Positions 7,476 to 13,609 of a stretch of DNA of 21,957 nucleotides are shown in pieces. The first letter of the stretch is position 1. Every line of letters starts with the position of its first letter. The notes beneath the pieces were generated by a model. The model had not been told where the DNA came from, ran no database searches, and saw only the letters and a program-made list of their open reading frames with translations. The DNA comes from RBG-16-64-43 sp964353865 (GTDB lineage: Bacteria; Chloroflexota; Anaerolineae; Anaerolineales; RBG-16-64-43). Where the stretch lies: contig CAYGXJ010000032.1 in assembly GCA_964353865.1 (NCBI GenBank), positions 1 through 21,957 on the forward strand. The letters run 5' to 3'. The translations under genes were made by a program, and so were the position numbers.

Positions 7476-8406
7476 GCCTCGCCAGCCACCGGCCTCCGCC
7501 CGCTGGCTGGAGGTGACCCTGGTCCTCGACGACGAACTGGCCGAGCCGGTGGCGGACGTTCTGGCGCGCTTTGCCCCGGGCGGCGTCGCGCTGGGCTACG
7601 ACAAGGTCGACCCCGACCCCGAGCGGCCGCGCTGCGGTCCCTTCCGCGTGCAAGCCTACTTGCCGGCTGACGAAAACCTTCCCGCCGCCCAAGCCGCACT
7701 CGCAGAAGCTTTGTGGCACCTCGGCCAAATCCGGCCACTGCCCGAACCAGCACTGCGCTTCGTCGAAAACCAGGATTGGTCGGAGTCGTGGAAGCGGCAC
7801 TACCGGCCGCTGCGCCTCGGCCGACACCTGGTCATCATCCCCTCCTGGGCCACCACGGCCCTCGGGCCCGATGACGTCCCGCTACTTCTGGATCCGGGTA
7901 TGGCCTTCGGCACCGGCACTCACCCCACCACGCAATTGTGCTTGGAGCTGCTTGAGGAAAACCTGCGCCCGGGCATGACCGTGATTGACCTCGGTTGCGG
8001 CTCAGGGATCCTCGGCCTGGCCGCGCTGCGCCTGGGGGCGGGCCTGGTGCTGGCGCTGGATACCGACCCGGAGGCGATCCGCGCCACAGAGGATAACGCA
8101 CGCCTCAACCAAATCGGCGCCAACCTGCGCACGCATCTCGGGTCGCTAGCCGACCTGCTCCAGGGTGGCGCGCCTCCGGGTTGCGCTGCGCTGGTCGTCG
8201 CCAACATTCTGGCCGGGACGCTTGCGTGCATGCTGGGCGAGGGGTTGCCGCGCGTGCTCGAGCCGGGCGGCAGGCTCATCCTTTCGGGTATCTTGCGCGA
8301 ACAATCCGCCCAGGTCGAAGCGGCGCTCGCGGCGAGCGGGCTGAGGCTCGTGGAGCAACGGACGCGCGAGGACTGGATCGCGCTGGTGGCGGGGCAGCCC
8401 GCCTGA
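7468..8406 (+). CDS. prmA: Ribosomal protein L11 methyltransferase
   Basis: SAM-dependent methylation of amino groups of ribosomal protein L11. The 312-residue protein has the N-terminal PrmA recognition domain (WLEVTLVLDDELAEPVADVL), the linker FVENQDWSESWKRHYRPLRLG, MAFGTGTHPTTQLCLELLE, the SAM motif VIDLGCGSGILGLAAL (about 171-186), the acidic ribose-binding residue in ALDTDPEAI, and VVANILAGTL, the PrmA version of methyltransferase motif IV. GTG at 7468 overlaps the last codons of dnaJ, which points to translational coupling. The dnaJ-prmA order is widespread in Gram-positive lineages and Chloroflexota. Confidence 0.94.
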   Translation: MSEPRQPPASARWLEVTLVLDDELAEPVADVLARFAPGGVALGYDKVDPDPERPRCGPFRVQAYLPADENLPAAQAALAEALWHLGQIRPLPEPALRFVENQDWSESWKRHYRPLRLGRHLVIIPSWATTALGPDDVPLLLDPGMAFGTGTHPTTQLCLELLEENLRPGMTVIDLGCGSGILGLAALRLGAGLVLALDTDPEAIRATEDNARLNQIGANLRTHLGSLADLLQGGAPPGCAALVVANILAGTLACMLGEGLPRVLEPGGRLILSGILREQSAQVEAALAASGLRLVEQRTREDWIALVAGQPA

Positions 8407-8658
8407 ACCTCGCCCCAGCCGCTCCGCTGTCCGCGACCGATCGGCCCCACTCCACCCATCGCAGCCCTTCGCCACAAGATGTGCAGCCACTTCGTGGCGG
8501 TTGCAGATCCACCGCCACCCGCGGGCCCGATATTATGGGGCTCTCACGCCAGGCAGCCTGATGGGCGCGGCTGAGATTTCCAACTAGAATAAGGTCGGGC
8601 GTCGGCCCCACCGCCGCCCTCCCCGTTTGCGCAGCTCTCTCTTGAAAGGGGGACAGAG
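8407..8658. other. Intergenic region downstream of prmA
   Basis: There are 252 bp with no supported gene. A 7-bp stem GTGGCGG/CCGCCAC at 8494-8518 with an 11-nt loop could end the prmA transcript but has no T run. TATTAT (8531-8536) and TAGAAT (8585-8590) resemble -10 boxes for the downstream lipoprotein unit, but neither has a good -35 at 16-18 nt. Confidence 0.35.
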
Positions 8659-8775
8659 ATGCGCCGCCCACTTTTCGAGATCCCGCATCCTGCAATCCGT
8701 ACCCACCTGCGTGCGACACGCGCCGCCCGCATGGCGTCGTGCCGTCTAGCTGACAGCAAAGGAGGAGCGAAATGA
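8659..8775 (+). CDS. Possible 38-residue upstream ORF coupled to the lipoprotein gene
   Basis: ATG 8659 to TGA 8773-8775, starting MRRPLFEIPHPAIRTHLRA, basic, with no recognised family. Its stop overlaps the lipoprotein ATG at 8772 (ATGA), the arrangement expected for translational coupling, and the lipoprotein ribosome site (aggaggagcga) lies inside its last codons. A weak purine tract (aaagggggacagag) precedes its ATG. It could equally be untranslated leader; coding is not demonstrated. Confidence 0.3.
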   Translation: MRRPLFEIPHPAIRTHLRATRAARMASCRLADSKGGAK

Positions 8776-9323
8776 AAGCTGCAGTCTGCGCCCTGGTCGC
8801 TGCAGGTCTGCTTCTGGCATGCGCCTCGCAGCCGACGCCGATCGTCGTGACCCAGCAGGTCCTTGTCACCTCGGCGCCGGTTGTCGTGGAGGTCACCTCC
8901 GCCGTGACCAACACCCCTCGTCCAACTCCTTCACCACGCCCCACTGAGGTTCCCCCATGCACTCACGCCTCGGAGGTGACCCTGGATGACGTCGGACGGA
9001 CTATGGCGGTCTGCGGTCGAGTCACCCGCGTTGGCAATGCCGATTGCTCCAACTGCAAGTACGGACGATACTGGTTCATGGTGCTCGACAAGACCTTCAC
9101 TATCTACGCTTACGATTGGGAATTCCTTTCTGACTGGGTGAGCGATGAATGCATGCAGTTCACCTATGAGGTTGAGCGCATCGGTAGCCACCCTGTTTTC
9201 AACATCAAGTCGGGTCAGATCATGGGCTCTGGCTCTCAGTGCCACTACGAGAATGGAGGAATTACCTGTTCGGGCGGCATGGACGTTGAGCAGGTCAACT
9301 CGAGGTACTGCGACTCATCCTAG
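8772..9323 (+). CDS. Secreted lipoprotein with Thr/Pro-rich stalk and unknown Cys-rich domain
   Basis: The 183-residue protein starts with a lipoprotein signal (MKAAVCALVAAGLLLAC) with the lipobox LLAC and lipidated Cys at residue 17. A Val/Thr-rich segment and then NTPRPTPSPRPTEVP form an extended stalk, a layout common in Anaerolineae surface lipoproteins. The C-terminal domain (about 63-183) begins CTHASEVTLDDVGRTMAVCG and holds about eight cysteines, so extracellular disulfides are likely. The VGRTMAVCGRVTRV... wording with alternating strands suggests a small OB-like beta barrel, but this is a guess and I recognise no family. A good ribosome site (AAAGGAGGAG) precedes ATG 8772. Confidence 0.75.
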   Translation: MKAAVCALVAAGLLLACASQPTPIVVTQQVLVTSAPVVVEVTSAVTNTPRPTPSPRPTEVPPCTHASEVTLDDVGRTMAVCGRVTRVGNADCSNCKYGRYWFMVLDKTFTIYAYDWEFLSDWVSDECMQFTYEVERIGSHPVFNIKSGQIMGSGSQCHYENGGITCSGGMDVEQVNSRYCDSS

Positions 9324-9341
9324 CCTCCCCGTCCGGGGAGG
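9324..9341 (+). other. Hairpin directly after the lipoprotein stop
   Basis: CCTCCCC pairs with GGGGAGG across GTCC, starting at the base after the TAG stop. No T run follows; it may protect the 3' end, with the true terminator about 95 nt further on. Confidence 0.4.
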
Positions 9342-9434
9342 TCGCCGGGTGCAGCCGCCCCAATATGGGCGGACCCACGGGCCCTCTTTCACCCCGCCCA
9401 GTCGCCACCGACAGCTGCAGCGGCAGGCGAATCA

Positions 9435-9470
9435 AAACGGGGCCGCCCTCATCTTTGGGCAGCCCCGTTT
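9435..9470. terminator. Bidirectional intrinsic terminator between the lipoprotein gene and infA
   Basis: AAACGGGGCCGCCC (9435-9448) pairs with GGGCAGCCCCGTTT (9457-9470) with one internal mismatch and an 8-nt loop. On the plus strand GTTTCCTTTTC follows; on the minus strand GTTTTGATT follows. It lies between convergent genes and suits both. Confidence 0.85.
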
Positions 9471-9491
9471 CCTTTTCAATCCACAGAGGAC

Positions 9492-9746
9492 TCAGGTCTC
9501 TTCGATCTGAGGCTCCATCTGGTTGCGGCGGAAGCGGTAGATGATGCGGCCGCGGGCCAGATCGTAGGGCGACAGCTCCACCTTAACCCGGTCGCCGAGC
9601 AGGATGCGGATGTAGTTCTTGCGCATCTTGCCGGAGAGGTAGGCCAGGATAGCGTGCCCGGCGTCGAGGTTGACGCGGAATTGCGTCCCCGGCAGGGCCT
9701 CGATCACCACGCCCTCGACCTCGATTTTCTCTTCCGTTTTGGTCAT
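9492..9746 (-). CDS. infA: Translation initiation factor IF-1
   Basis: Occupies the ribosomal A site during initiation together with IF-2 and IF-3. The 84-residue protein is one OB-fold: EGVVIEALPGTQFRVNLDAGHAILAYLSGKMRKNYIRILLGDRVKVELSPYD holds the full family signature (shown here only as a recognised block; key parts are GTQFRV, GKMRKNYIRI and GDRVKVELSPYD). It is about 10 residues longer than the commonest form at the two ends. Ribosome site GGAGGA lies 4 nt before the ATG. It follows rpsU by 48 nt with no terminator between them, so they share a transcript. Confidence 0.96.
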   Translation of the reverse strand: MTKTEEKIEVEGVVIEALPGTQFRVNLDAGHAILAYLSGKMRKNYIRILLGDRVKVELSPYDLARGRIIYRFRRNQMEPQIEET

Positions 9747-9794
9747 GCGTCCTCCGAGGCTGGCTCGCCCGCGTTGCGTTGCCTCACCTCGCCT

Positions 9795-9998
9795 CTATTC
9801 ACCCACCTCATACTTCCGCTCGCGGCGCTTCAGGCGACGGATGGCCTTCTTCTTCTGAATGCGGCGCAGTTCGCTCTTCGAGACAAACCAACGCTTGCGG
9901 CGCACGGTGCTGAGAATGCCCGCCCGGGTCACTTTCTTGCGAAAGCGCCGCAGCAGGCTTTCCTGACTCTCGTTTGGCCGTAGGGTTACGCCCGTCAT
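9795..9998 (-). CDS. rpsU: Ribosomal protein bS21
   Basis: Small-subunit protein near the anti-Shine-Dalgarno end of 16S rRNA that assists initiation. The 67-residue protein is rich in Arg and Lys, with the S21 features NESQESLLRRFRKKVTRAGIL and a C-terminal basic helix (RRLKRRERKYEVGE). I chose ATG at 9998: GGGAGG lies 8 nt upstream (10007-10012). A GTG three codons earlier overlaps that ribosome site and is unlikely. The tail YEVGE is typical of the family's variable end. A 35-codon leader ORF stops between this ribosome site and the ATG. Confidence 0.93.
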   Translation of the reverse strand: MTGVTLRPNESQESLLRRFRKKVTRAGILSTVRRKRWFVSKSELRRIQKKKAIRRLKRRERKYEVGE

Positions 9999-10003
9999 CC
10001 GTA

Positions 10004-10111
10004 TCACCTCCCTTCTGTTCCTGGGTCGGTGGCTCGACGCCGCTCGTGCAACAGAAAAACCCGGCGTGGTGCGCGCGCCGGGTTACGGATCTGCGAGACA
10101 CAGAGTGCCAT
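10004..10111 (-). CDS. Possible 35-residue leader peptide upstream of rpsU
   Basis: ATG at 10111 is preceded by GAGGAG (10120-10125) with an ideal 8-nt spacing. The frame runs 35 codons (MALCVSQIRNPARAPRRVFL...) through both arms and the T run of the intrinsic terminator at 10055-10084, and stops at TGA 10004-10006, immediately after the rpsU ribosome site. Eight of 35 residues are Arg. The layout fits a leader ORF whose translation would melt the terminator and couple to rpsU. No homolog is known to me and coding is not proven. Confidence 0.42.
   Translation of the reverse strand: MALCVSQIRNPARAPRRVFLLHERRRATDPGTEGR
10055..10084 (-). terminator. Intrinsic terminator or attenuator in the rpsU-infA leader
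   Basis: On the minus strand CCCGGCG (flanked by AA) pairs with CGCCGGG across a 9-nt loop and continues straight into TTTTTCTGTT. It lies about 180 nt after the predicted start of the transcript and about 55 nt before rpsU, with no complete conventional gene upstream in that transcript. It therefore acts either as an attenuator of rpsU-infA or as the end of a separate small RNA. Confidence 0.75.
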
Positions 10112-10129
10112 ACGCGCTGCTCCTCTGAG

Positions 10130-10232
10130 GTCACCTCCGTTGGTTCATCCCGGACGCACGCCGTTCCTGCATCCGCGCCTCAGCCAAAGGCCCCCGTCCA
10201 CGAGTGCCGGACGGGGGTTCGGCTGGGGTGAC
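10130..10232 (-). ncRNA. Candidate structured leader RNA (three helices)
   Basis: Predicted by hand on the minus strand. P1: GTCACC (10232-10227) with GGTGAC (10135-10130), extendable by two G-C pairs past a bulged A. Inside P1 lie P2: CAGCC/GGCTG (10225-10221 with 10185-10181) continuing into a 9-bp stem CCCCCGTCC/GGACGGGGG (10217-10209 with 10199-10191); and P3: CGGATGC/GCGTCCG (10175-10169 with 10157-10151, one G-U). This is a three-way junction followed by the terminator, an architecture seen in riboswitches and ribosomal-protein leaders. It matches no riboswitch consensus that I know, and no folding program was run. Confidence 0.4.
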
Positions 10233-10243
10233 ATCGACATGTG

Positions 10244-10272
10244 ATTATACAGCCCGAAGCGCAGGCTGTCAA
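10244..10272 (-). promoter_or_regulatory. Consensus housekeeping promoter for the rpsU-infA leader
   Basis: On the minus strand TTGACA (10272-10267) and TATAAT (10249-10244) are separated by 17 nt, a perfect match in both boxes. Transcription should start near 10237, giving a leader of about 240 nt before rpsU. Confidence 0.9.
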
Positions 10273-10281
10273 TTTGACTGC

Positions 10282-10650
10282 TCAGCGCGAGGGCGAGCGG
10301 CGCTTGCCTCGCGCGGCCGGCTTCGGCTGACCGGCGGCGCGCAGGCGGTAGTCCACCAGCTCCGGCGCGAGGCCCAGCACCGAGACGATTTTGTCGCGCC
10401 CGGTGGCCCCGGCCACGATCTCGATCGCCGCCGCCCGCACCTCCAGCACCTGCGCCAGGAGTTCCACCAGCGCGCGGTTGGCCGCGCCCTCCACGGGCGG
10501 CGCGGTCAGGCGCACCTTGAGCCGCCCGTCGGGCATAAAGCCCGCCACCTCGCTCTTCTTCGCGCGCGGCAGCACGCGCACGGCAAGGGCCGCCCCCGCG
10601 CCGCGCGGGCTGAGGCGCTCGAAACGCCGCTGCAGGTCGTCGCGTGTCAT
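10282..10650 (-). CDS. YggU / DUF167 family protein
   Basis: A 122-residue protein of the small UPF0235 (DUF167) family, whose role is unknown. The core reads LAVRVLPRAKKSEVAG, then GRLKVRLTAPPVEGAANRALVELLAQVL and RDKIVSVLG, all family hallmarks. A basic tail (PAARGKRRSPSR) is extra. ATG 10650 follows GAGGTG by 5 nt and lies about 13 nt after the predicted transcription start; the upstream in-frame extension to 10713 would cross the promoter, so I reject it. Its association with yggT and yggS is conserved in many bacteria. Confidence 0.88.
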   Translation of the reverse strand: MTRDDLQRRFERLSPRGAGAALAVRVLPRAKKSEVAGFMPDGRLKVRLTAPPVEGAANRALVELLAQVLEVRAAAIEIVAGATGRDKIVSVLGLAPELVDYRLRAAGQPKPAARGKRRSPSR

Positions 10651-10669
10651 TCGCACCTCGGGTTGGGCG

Positions 10670-10675
10670 ATTATA
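10670..10675 (-). promoter_or_regulatory. -10 box for the DUF167 gene
   Basis: TATAAT on the minus strand, 19 nt before the ATG at 10650, giving a leader of about 13 nt. No good -35 is visible at 16-18 nt, so an activator or another sigma contact may be needed. Confidence 0.5.
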
Positions 10676-10779
10676 CCTGCTTGACCCTGGGCTCCCTTGC
10701 GGGGGGAAGTCATTCGTCACGCGTATGTCCGCTGCAGGCTTGGTGGCGTTCGCGCCTGCCTGCGCCCTCGCAACAGAAA

Positions 10780-10806
10780 CGGCGCGCCCTCTCATGCAGC
10801 GCGCCG
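10780..10806 (-). terminator. Intrinsic terminator after yggT
   Basis: On the minus strand CGGCGCGC pairs with GCGCGCCG (8 bp, 11-nt loop), followed by TTTCTGTTG. It lies 22 nt after the yggT stop. The ten bases GCAACAGAAA (plus strand, 10770-10779) recur at 10048-10057 after the rpsU-leader terminator. Confidence 0.7.
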
Positions 10807-10828
10807 CGGACCAACCACCGGGACAAGA

Positions 10829-11077
10829 TCAACGCGAGAGCAGGTTGACCAGAACGACCTCGATCACCTGGATCACCAATATTAGAATCATCGGGCTGAA
10901 GTCTATCATCCCGACCGGCGGCACAAGGCGCCGGATGGGTGCCAGCATCGGCTCAACCAGACGGTGGACGGCTTGGCGGAAGGGATGATACGGGTTGGGT
11001 AATACCCAACTCGCCAAGACATCCACGATCACGACCAGCGTCACCAGGTTGGCAAGCGCTCGAACGAACTGTCCCAT
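10829..11077 (-). CDS. YggT family membrane protein
   Basis: An 82-residue protein with two hydrophobic helices: LANLVTLVVIVDVLASWVL near the N terminus and MILILVIQVIEVVLVNLL at the C terminus. The loop between them carries the family signature NPYHPFRQAVHRLVEPMLAPIRRLVP. YggT (YlmG) proteins have been linked to cell-envelope and division-site or nucleoid organisation; the exact role is unsettled. Neighbours yggU and yggS are its usual partners. A TATAAT box (11147-11142, minus strand) lies about 65 nt upstream, and a possible GGGGA ribosome site precedes the ATG. Confidence 0.92.
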   Translation of the reverse strand: MGQFVRALANLVTLVVIVDVLASWVLPNPYHPFRQAVHRLVEPMLAPIRRLVPPVGMIDFSPMILILVIQVIEVVLVNLLSR

Positions 11078-11141
11078 GTCGAGTCCCCGGACCGGGCGGC
11101 ACGCCCCCCGGCCAGTACCGTCTCCCTAAAGATGTGATGCG

Positions 11142-11147
11142 ATTATA
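11142..11147 (-). promoter_or_regulatory. -10 box upstream of yggT
   Basis: TATAAT on the minus strand between the yggS stop and yggT. The expected -35 position reads TGAGGA, a poor match, so this could be a secondary promoter inside a larger pgeF-yggS-yggT transcript. Confidence 0.4.
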
Positions 11148-11167
11148 GTTCACGCACCAGGCTATCC

Positions 11168-11887
11168 TCACGGGCGCGGCCCGAGCAGTGCCCGCCCGAT
11201 TCGTACCAGGGTCGCGCCCTCCTCCACCGCCACCTCGAAATCATCACTCATACCCATCGAGAGTTCGGGCCAGACGGGCTGCCCCAGTTCGGCGCACAGC
11301 CAGTCCCGCAATCCGCGCAACCCGGCAAAGACCGGGCGTGCGGCTTCCGGCGACGGGCCGATCGGCGCCACGGTCATCAGCCCTTGCAGCGCGAGGTGGG
11401 GCAGGTGCAGGATCTCATGGACCGCGGGCACCAGACCGGCGCGCTCGCCGGGCGAATGCGCGGCGAAACCGAACTTGGAGGCCTCGCCCGAGACATTGCA
11501 TTCCAAGAGTACCGCCAGCCGTTGGCCGTGCTCGCCCGCCATACGGTCGAGGCGCTGGGCCAGCGCCAGGCTGTCGAGCGAGTGCACCAGCGCAAAATGG
11601 GAGGCCACCTCGCGCGCTTTGCGCCGCTGCACGTGGCCGATCATGTGCCATTCCAGGTTCGGACCGCAGGCGGCGATCTTCTCGAGCGCTTCCTCCACAT
11701 AATTCTCGCCCAGGCGGGTCAGGCCGGCTTCGATCGCCGCCGCCACAACCTCAAGCGGCTGGGCTTTGGTCACGGCGACGACGCGCGCCGTCGGCGCCGC
11801 CCGTCCGGAGCGTGCCGCAGCGCGTGTCATGCGGTCCATGACAGCCGCATGGCGCTCGCGAATCTGGGCCGAGGACACGCTGCTCAA
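11168..11887 (-). CDS. yggS: YggS family pyridoxal-phosphate homeostasis protein
   Basis: Binds PLP as a Schiff base and buffers vitamin B6 pools; not a classical enzyme. The 239-residue TIM-barrel protein has the PLP lysine in VVAVTK (K41), LGENYVEEALEK, WHMIGHVQRRKA (the family usually has HFIGxLQxNK), VHSLDS, VLLECNVSGEASKFGF, and the phosphate-binding end SMGMSDDFEVAVEEGATLVRIG. I chose TTG 11887 because GAGGAG (11895-11900) lies 7 nt upstream; an ATG 16 codons later is a weaker choice. The ribosome site is formed by the last codons of pgeF, so the two are coupled. Confidence 0.93.
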   Translation of the reverse strand: MSSVSSAQIRERHAAVMDRMTRAAARSGRAAPTARVVAVTKAQPLEVVAAAIEAGLTRLGENYVEEALEKIAACGPNLEWHMIGHVQRRKAREVASHFALVHSLDSLALAQRLDRMAGEHGQRLAVLLECNVSGEASKFGFAAHSPGERAGLVPAVHEILHLPHLALQGLMTVAPIGPSPEAARPVFAGLRGLRDWLCAELGQPVWPELSMGMSDDFEVAVEEGATLVRIGRALLGPRP

Positions 11888-11891
11888 TGGC

Positions 11892-12683
11892 CTACTCCTC
11901 GCGCACAGCAATCAATGCCCCGAAGCGGCCGGTCTGCCCATGCTCGCCGCGGTGCGAGAACCAGTCGTGGGTGTTGCACACCGTGCACAGCTCGGCGATC
12001 TCGATCGTCTGCACGCCAGCCTGGCGCAGGGTCAGGGCATTCGCCTGCCACAGGTCCAGGCAGATCTCGTCGCCGCGAGGGGCCAGCAATTCCGCATGCT
12101 CATTCGGAAACGCATGGCGAGTCTCCTCCACCACCGCTGGGCCGACCGGATAGTGATCCGGGCCGATCGACGGGCCGATCGCAGCCACCAGGTCTTGCGC
12201 ACGCGTGCCGTAAGTTTCCTGCATGCGGGTCACGGCGCGCGCCGCGATGCGCGCGAGTGATCCCTTCCAGCCGGCGTGGATGATTCCGACTGCCCGCCGC
12301 CGCGGGTCGAAGAGCAGCACCGGCACACAATCGGCAAAGCGCATGAACAGGGTGAGCTGCGGGTTGTCCGTCACCATCCCGTCAGCCTGCGGCGGACGTT
12401 CGCCCGCTGCGCGCGGCGCGCGCATGACCAGCACTTCAGCGGAGTGAACCTGCCATACATCGGTGATCGACTCGAGCGGGCGCCCGGCCGCACGAAAGGC
12501 GCGCTGGCGGTTCTCCACGACGCGGGATACCTCGTCGCCCACTCCACCGCCCACGTTGAGCGACTCCCAGGGCTGGGGGCTCACCCCGCCCTGGCGGCAG
12601 AACACCGCGTGCTCGAGACCGGCATAGGGGCGGAAGACTTCAAAGTGGTAGAGGCGCAATCCCTGGATCGCGTGAAAGGTCAT
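11892..12683 (-). CDS. pgeF: PgeF/YfiH family (polyphenol oxidase / purine nucleoside-processing laccase-domain protein)
   Basis: A 263-residue cytosolic protein of COG1496. Members have been reported as purine nucleoside phosphorylase/adenosine deaminase-type enzymes and as an editor of muropeptide precursors. The zinc ligands are visible: H80 in WQVHSAEV, C119 in RFADCVPVLLFDP and H136 in IIHAGWKG. IGPSIGP and CTVCNTHDWFSHRGEHGQTGRF are also conserved family blocks. The common Cys pair after IGPSIGP is replaced by Asp-His here. ATG 12683 overlaps the stop of the upstream gene (ATGA); the frame is open further upstream only as a shadow of that gene. Confidence 0.9.
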   Translation of the reverse strand: MTFHAIQGLRLYHFEVFRPYAGLEHAVFCRQGGVSPQPWESLNVGGGVGDEVSRVVENRQRAFRAAGRPLESITDVWQVHSAEVLVMRAPRAAGERPPQADGMVTDNPQLTLFMRFADCVPVLLFDPRRRAVGIIHAGWKGSLARIAARAVTRMQETYGTRAQDLVAAIGPSIGPDHYPVGPAVVEETRHAFPNEHAELLAPRGDEICLDLWQANALTLRQAGVQTIEIAELCTVCNTHDWFSHRGEHGQTGRFGALIAVREE

Positions 12684-13609
12684 GCCGGCGAAGCCCTCGA
12701 GCCTGTGCCGGGGTGCTCGACCGCGTGCAGATTCTCCTGCATGCTGTCCTGGACGTTGGGGTAGGCGAACCATACACTCATCACCCCGAACAACGCCCCG
12801 GTGATCGTGCGCAAGAGAGCCGTGCTTTCGCGGAAGGGCAGCAGGCCAATCGGCAGCTGACTCACCAACTGGCTGCCGCCGTCGAGTGCGATGGGCAGCA
12901 CCCCCAGCGCCAGCCACAGCATCCAGTGCAGTGCTTTCAGCCTTGGGCGCAGGAGAGCGTAGACCAGCCCGGCCAAAAGAATTCCGACATACATCGCCAC
13001 GTCCCGCTCGCACAACGCCACCTTGAATCCGGTCGCCGCGTCGCCAACGAATCTGCGCACGTTCAGCAGGTCGTTCGGATCCACGCCTGTCGCGGCCTGG
13101 AGGATGTCGCGTGGATAGGTCGCGCGCGGGCCGAACAGGAAGAACGAACGGAACGGGAATTGGTGGCAGACGAAGCTGTAGGCCAGATAGATCCAGCGCG
13201 CCGGCCGCTCGAAGCCCGCGCGCAGAAGCACCGGTGCCAGGAAGGGCAGGCCGACGTACACCCCAACCACCGAGTTGAAGAGGGCCAGCCAGTGCCGGGA
13301 AAGCCAGCGCGTGGCGCGATCGGCCCCGCCCGGGTTGGAGACCGTCGAAGATGCATAGGTGCGCTCAATGGCCTGTGCCACCGCCAGCGCACTGGTGAGG
13401 TTCTCGCGAGTGACCGCCGAGGTGAGGCGCCGCCCGCCAACCTCCACGAGCGGCACCCGCGCGCCGAGTTCGGCGCGCAGCCGGGCATCGGCCGTGACAT
13501 CCCGGACGGTCAGGCGGTGGGGATAGTCAGCCGCCAGTTCGCCCAGCAGCGCCTGCACTTCATCGCACGGCGGGCAATCCGGCTTGGCGAAGAGGGTCAC
13601 CTCAATCAT
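12680..13609 (-). CDS. Glutaredoxin-like domain fused to DUF2085 membrane domain
   Basis: A 309-residue protein. Residues 1-80 form a thioredoxin-fold domain with VTLFAKPDCPPC (C12, C15), as in the glutaredoxin-like DUF836 group, and the cis-Pro loop VPLVEVGG. After a linker, residues about 105-280 are a multi-helix membrane domain with DUF2085 hallmarks: SFVCHQFPFRSFFLFG (CHQ near 147-149), CERDVAMYVGILLAGL and LPIALDGGSQL. Function of DUF2085 is unknown; its conserved Cys and His could bind metal or take part in redox chemistry. The start overlaps the tlpA-like stop (ATGA) and its own stop overlaps pgeF, so it sits in a tight operon with two other thiol-disulfide proteins. Confidence 0.86.
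   Translation of the reverse strand: MIEVTLFAKPDCPPCDEVQALLGELAADYPHRLTVRDVTADARLRAELGARVPLVEVGGRRLTSAVTRENLTSALAVAQAIERTYASSTVSNPGGADRATRWLSRHWLALFNSVVGVYVGLPFLAPVLLRAGFERPARWIYLAYSFVCHQFPFRSFFLFGPRATYPRDILQAATGVDPNDLLNVRRFVGDAATGFKVALCERDVAMYVGILLAGLVYALLRPRLKALHWMLWLALGVLPIALDGGSQLVSQLPIGLLPFRESTALLRTITGALFGVMSVWFAYPNVQDSMQENLHAVEHPGTGSRASPA

Noticed and set aside
10145..10234. 29-codon frame at the very start of the rpsU transcript (MSPQPNPRP...)
   Set aside because: Overlaps helices P1-P3, has no ribosome site and sits at the predicted 5' end; weaker than the ORF at 10004-10111.
10055..10237. 6S RNA, SRP RNA or a known riboswitch in the rpsU leader
   Set aside because: The 5' and 3' ends do not pair as in 6S; no SRP GGAAG tetraloop helix; no conserved cores of TPP, FMN, SAM, cobalamin or c-di-GMP riboswitches seen.
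12684..13013. Longer pgeF start at 13013
   Set aside because: The extra 110 residues are an out-of-frame reading of the Grx/DUF2085 gene; ATG 12683 fits the family N terminus and the ATGA overlap.
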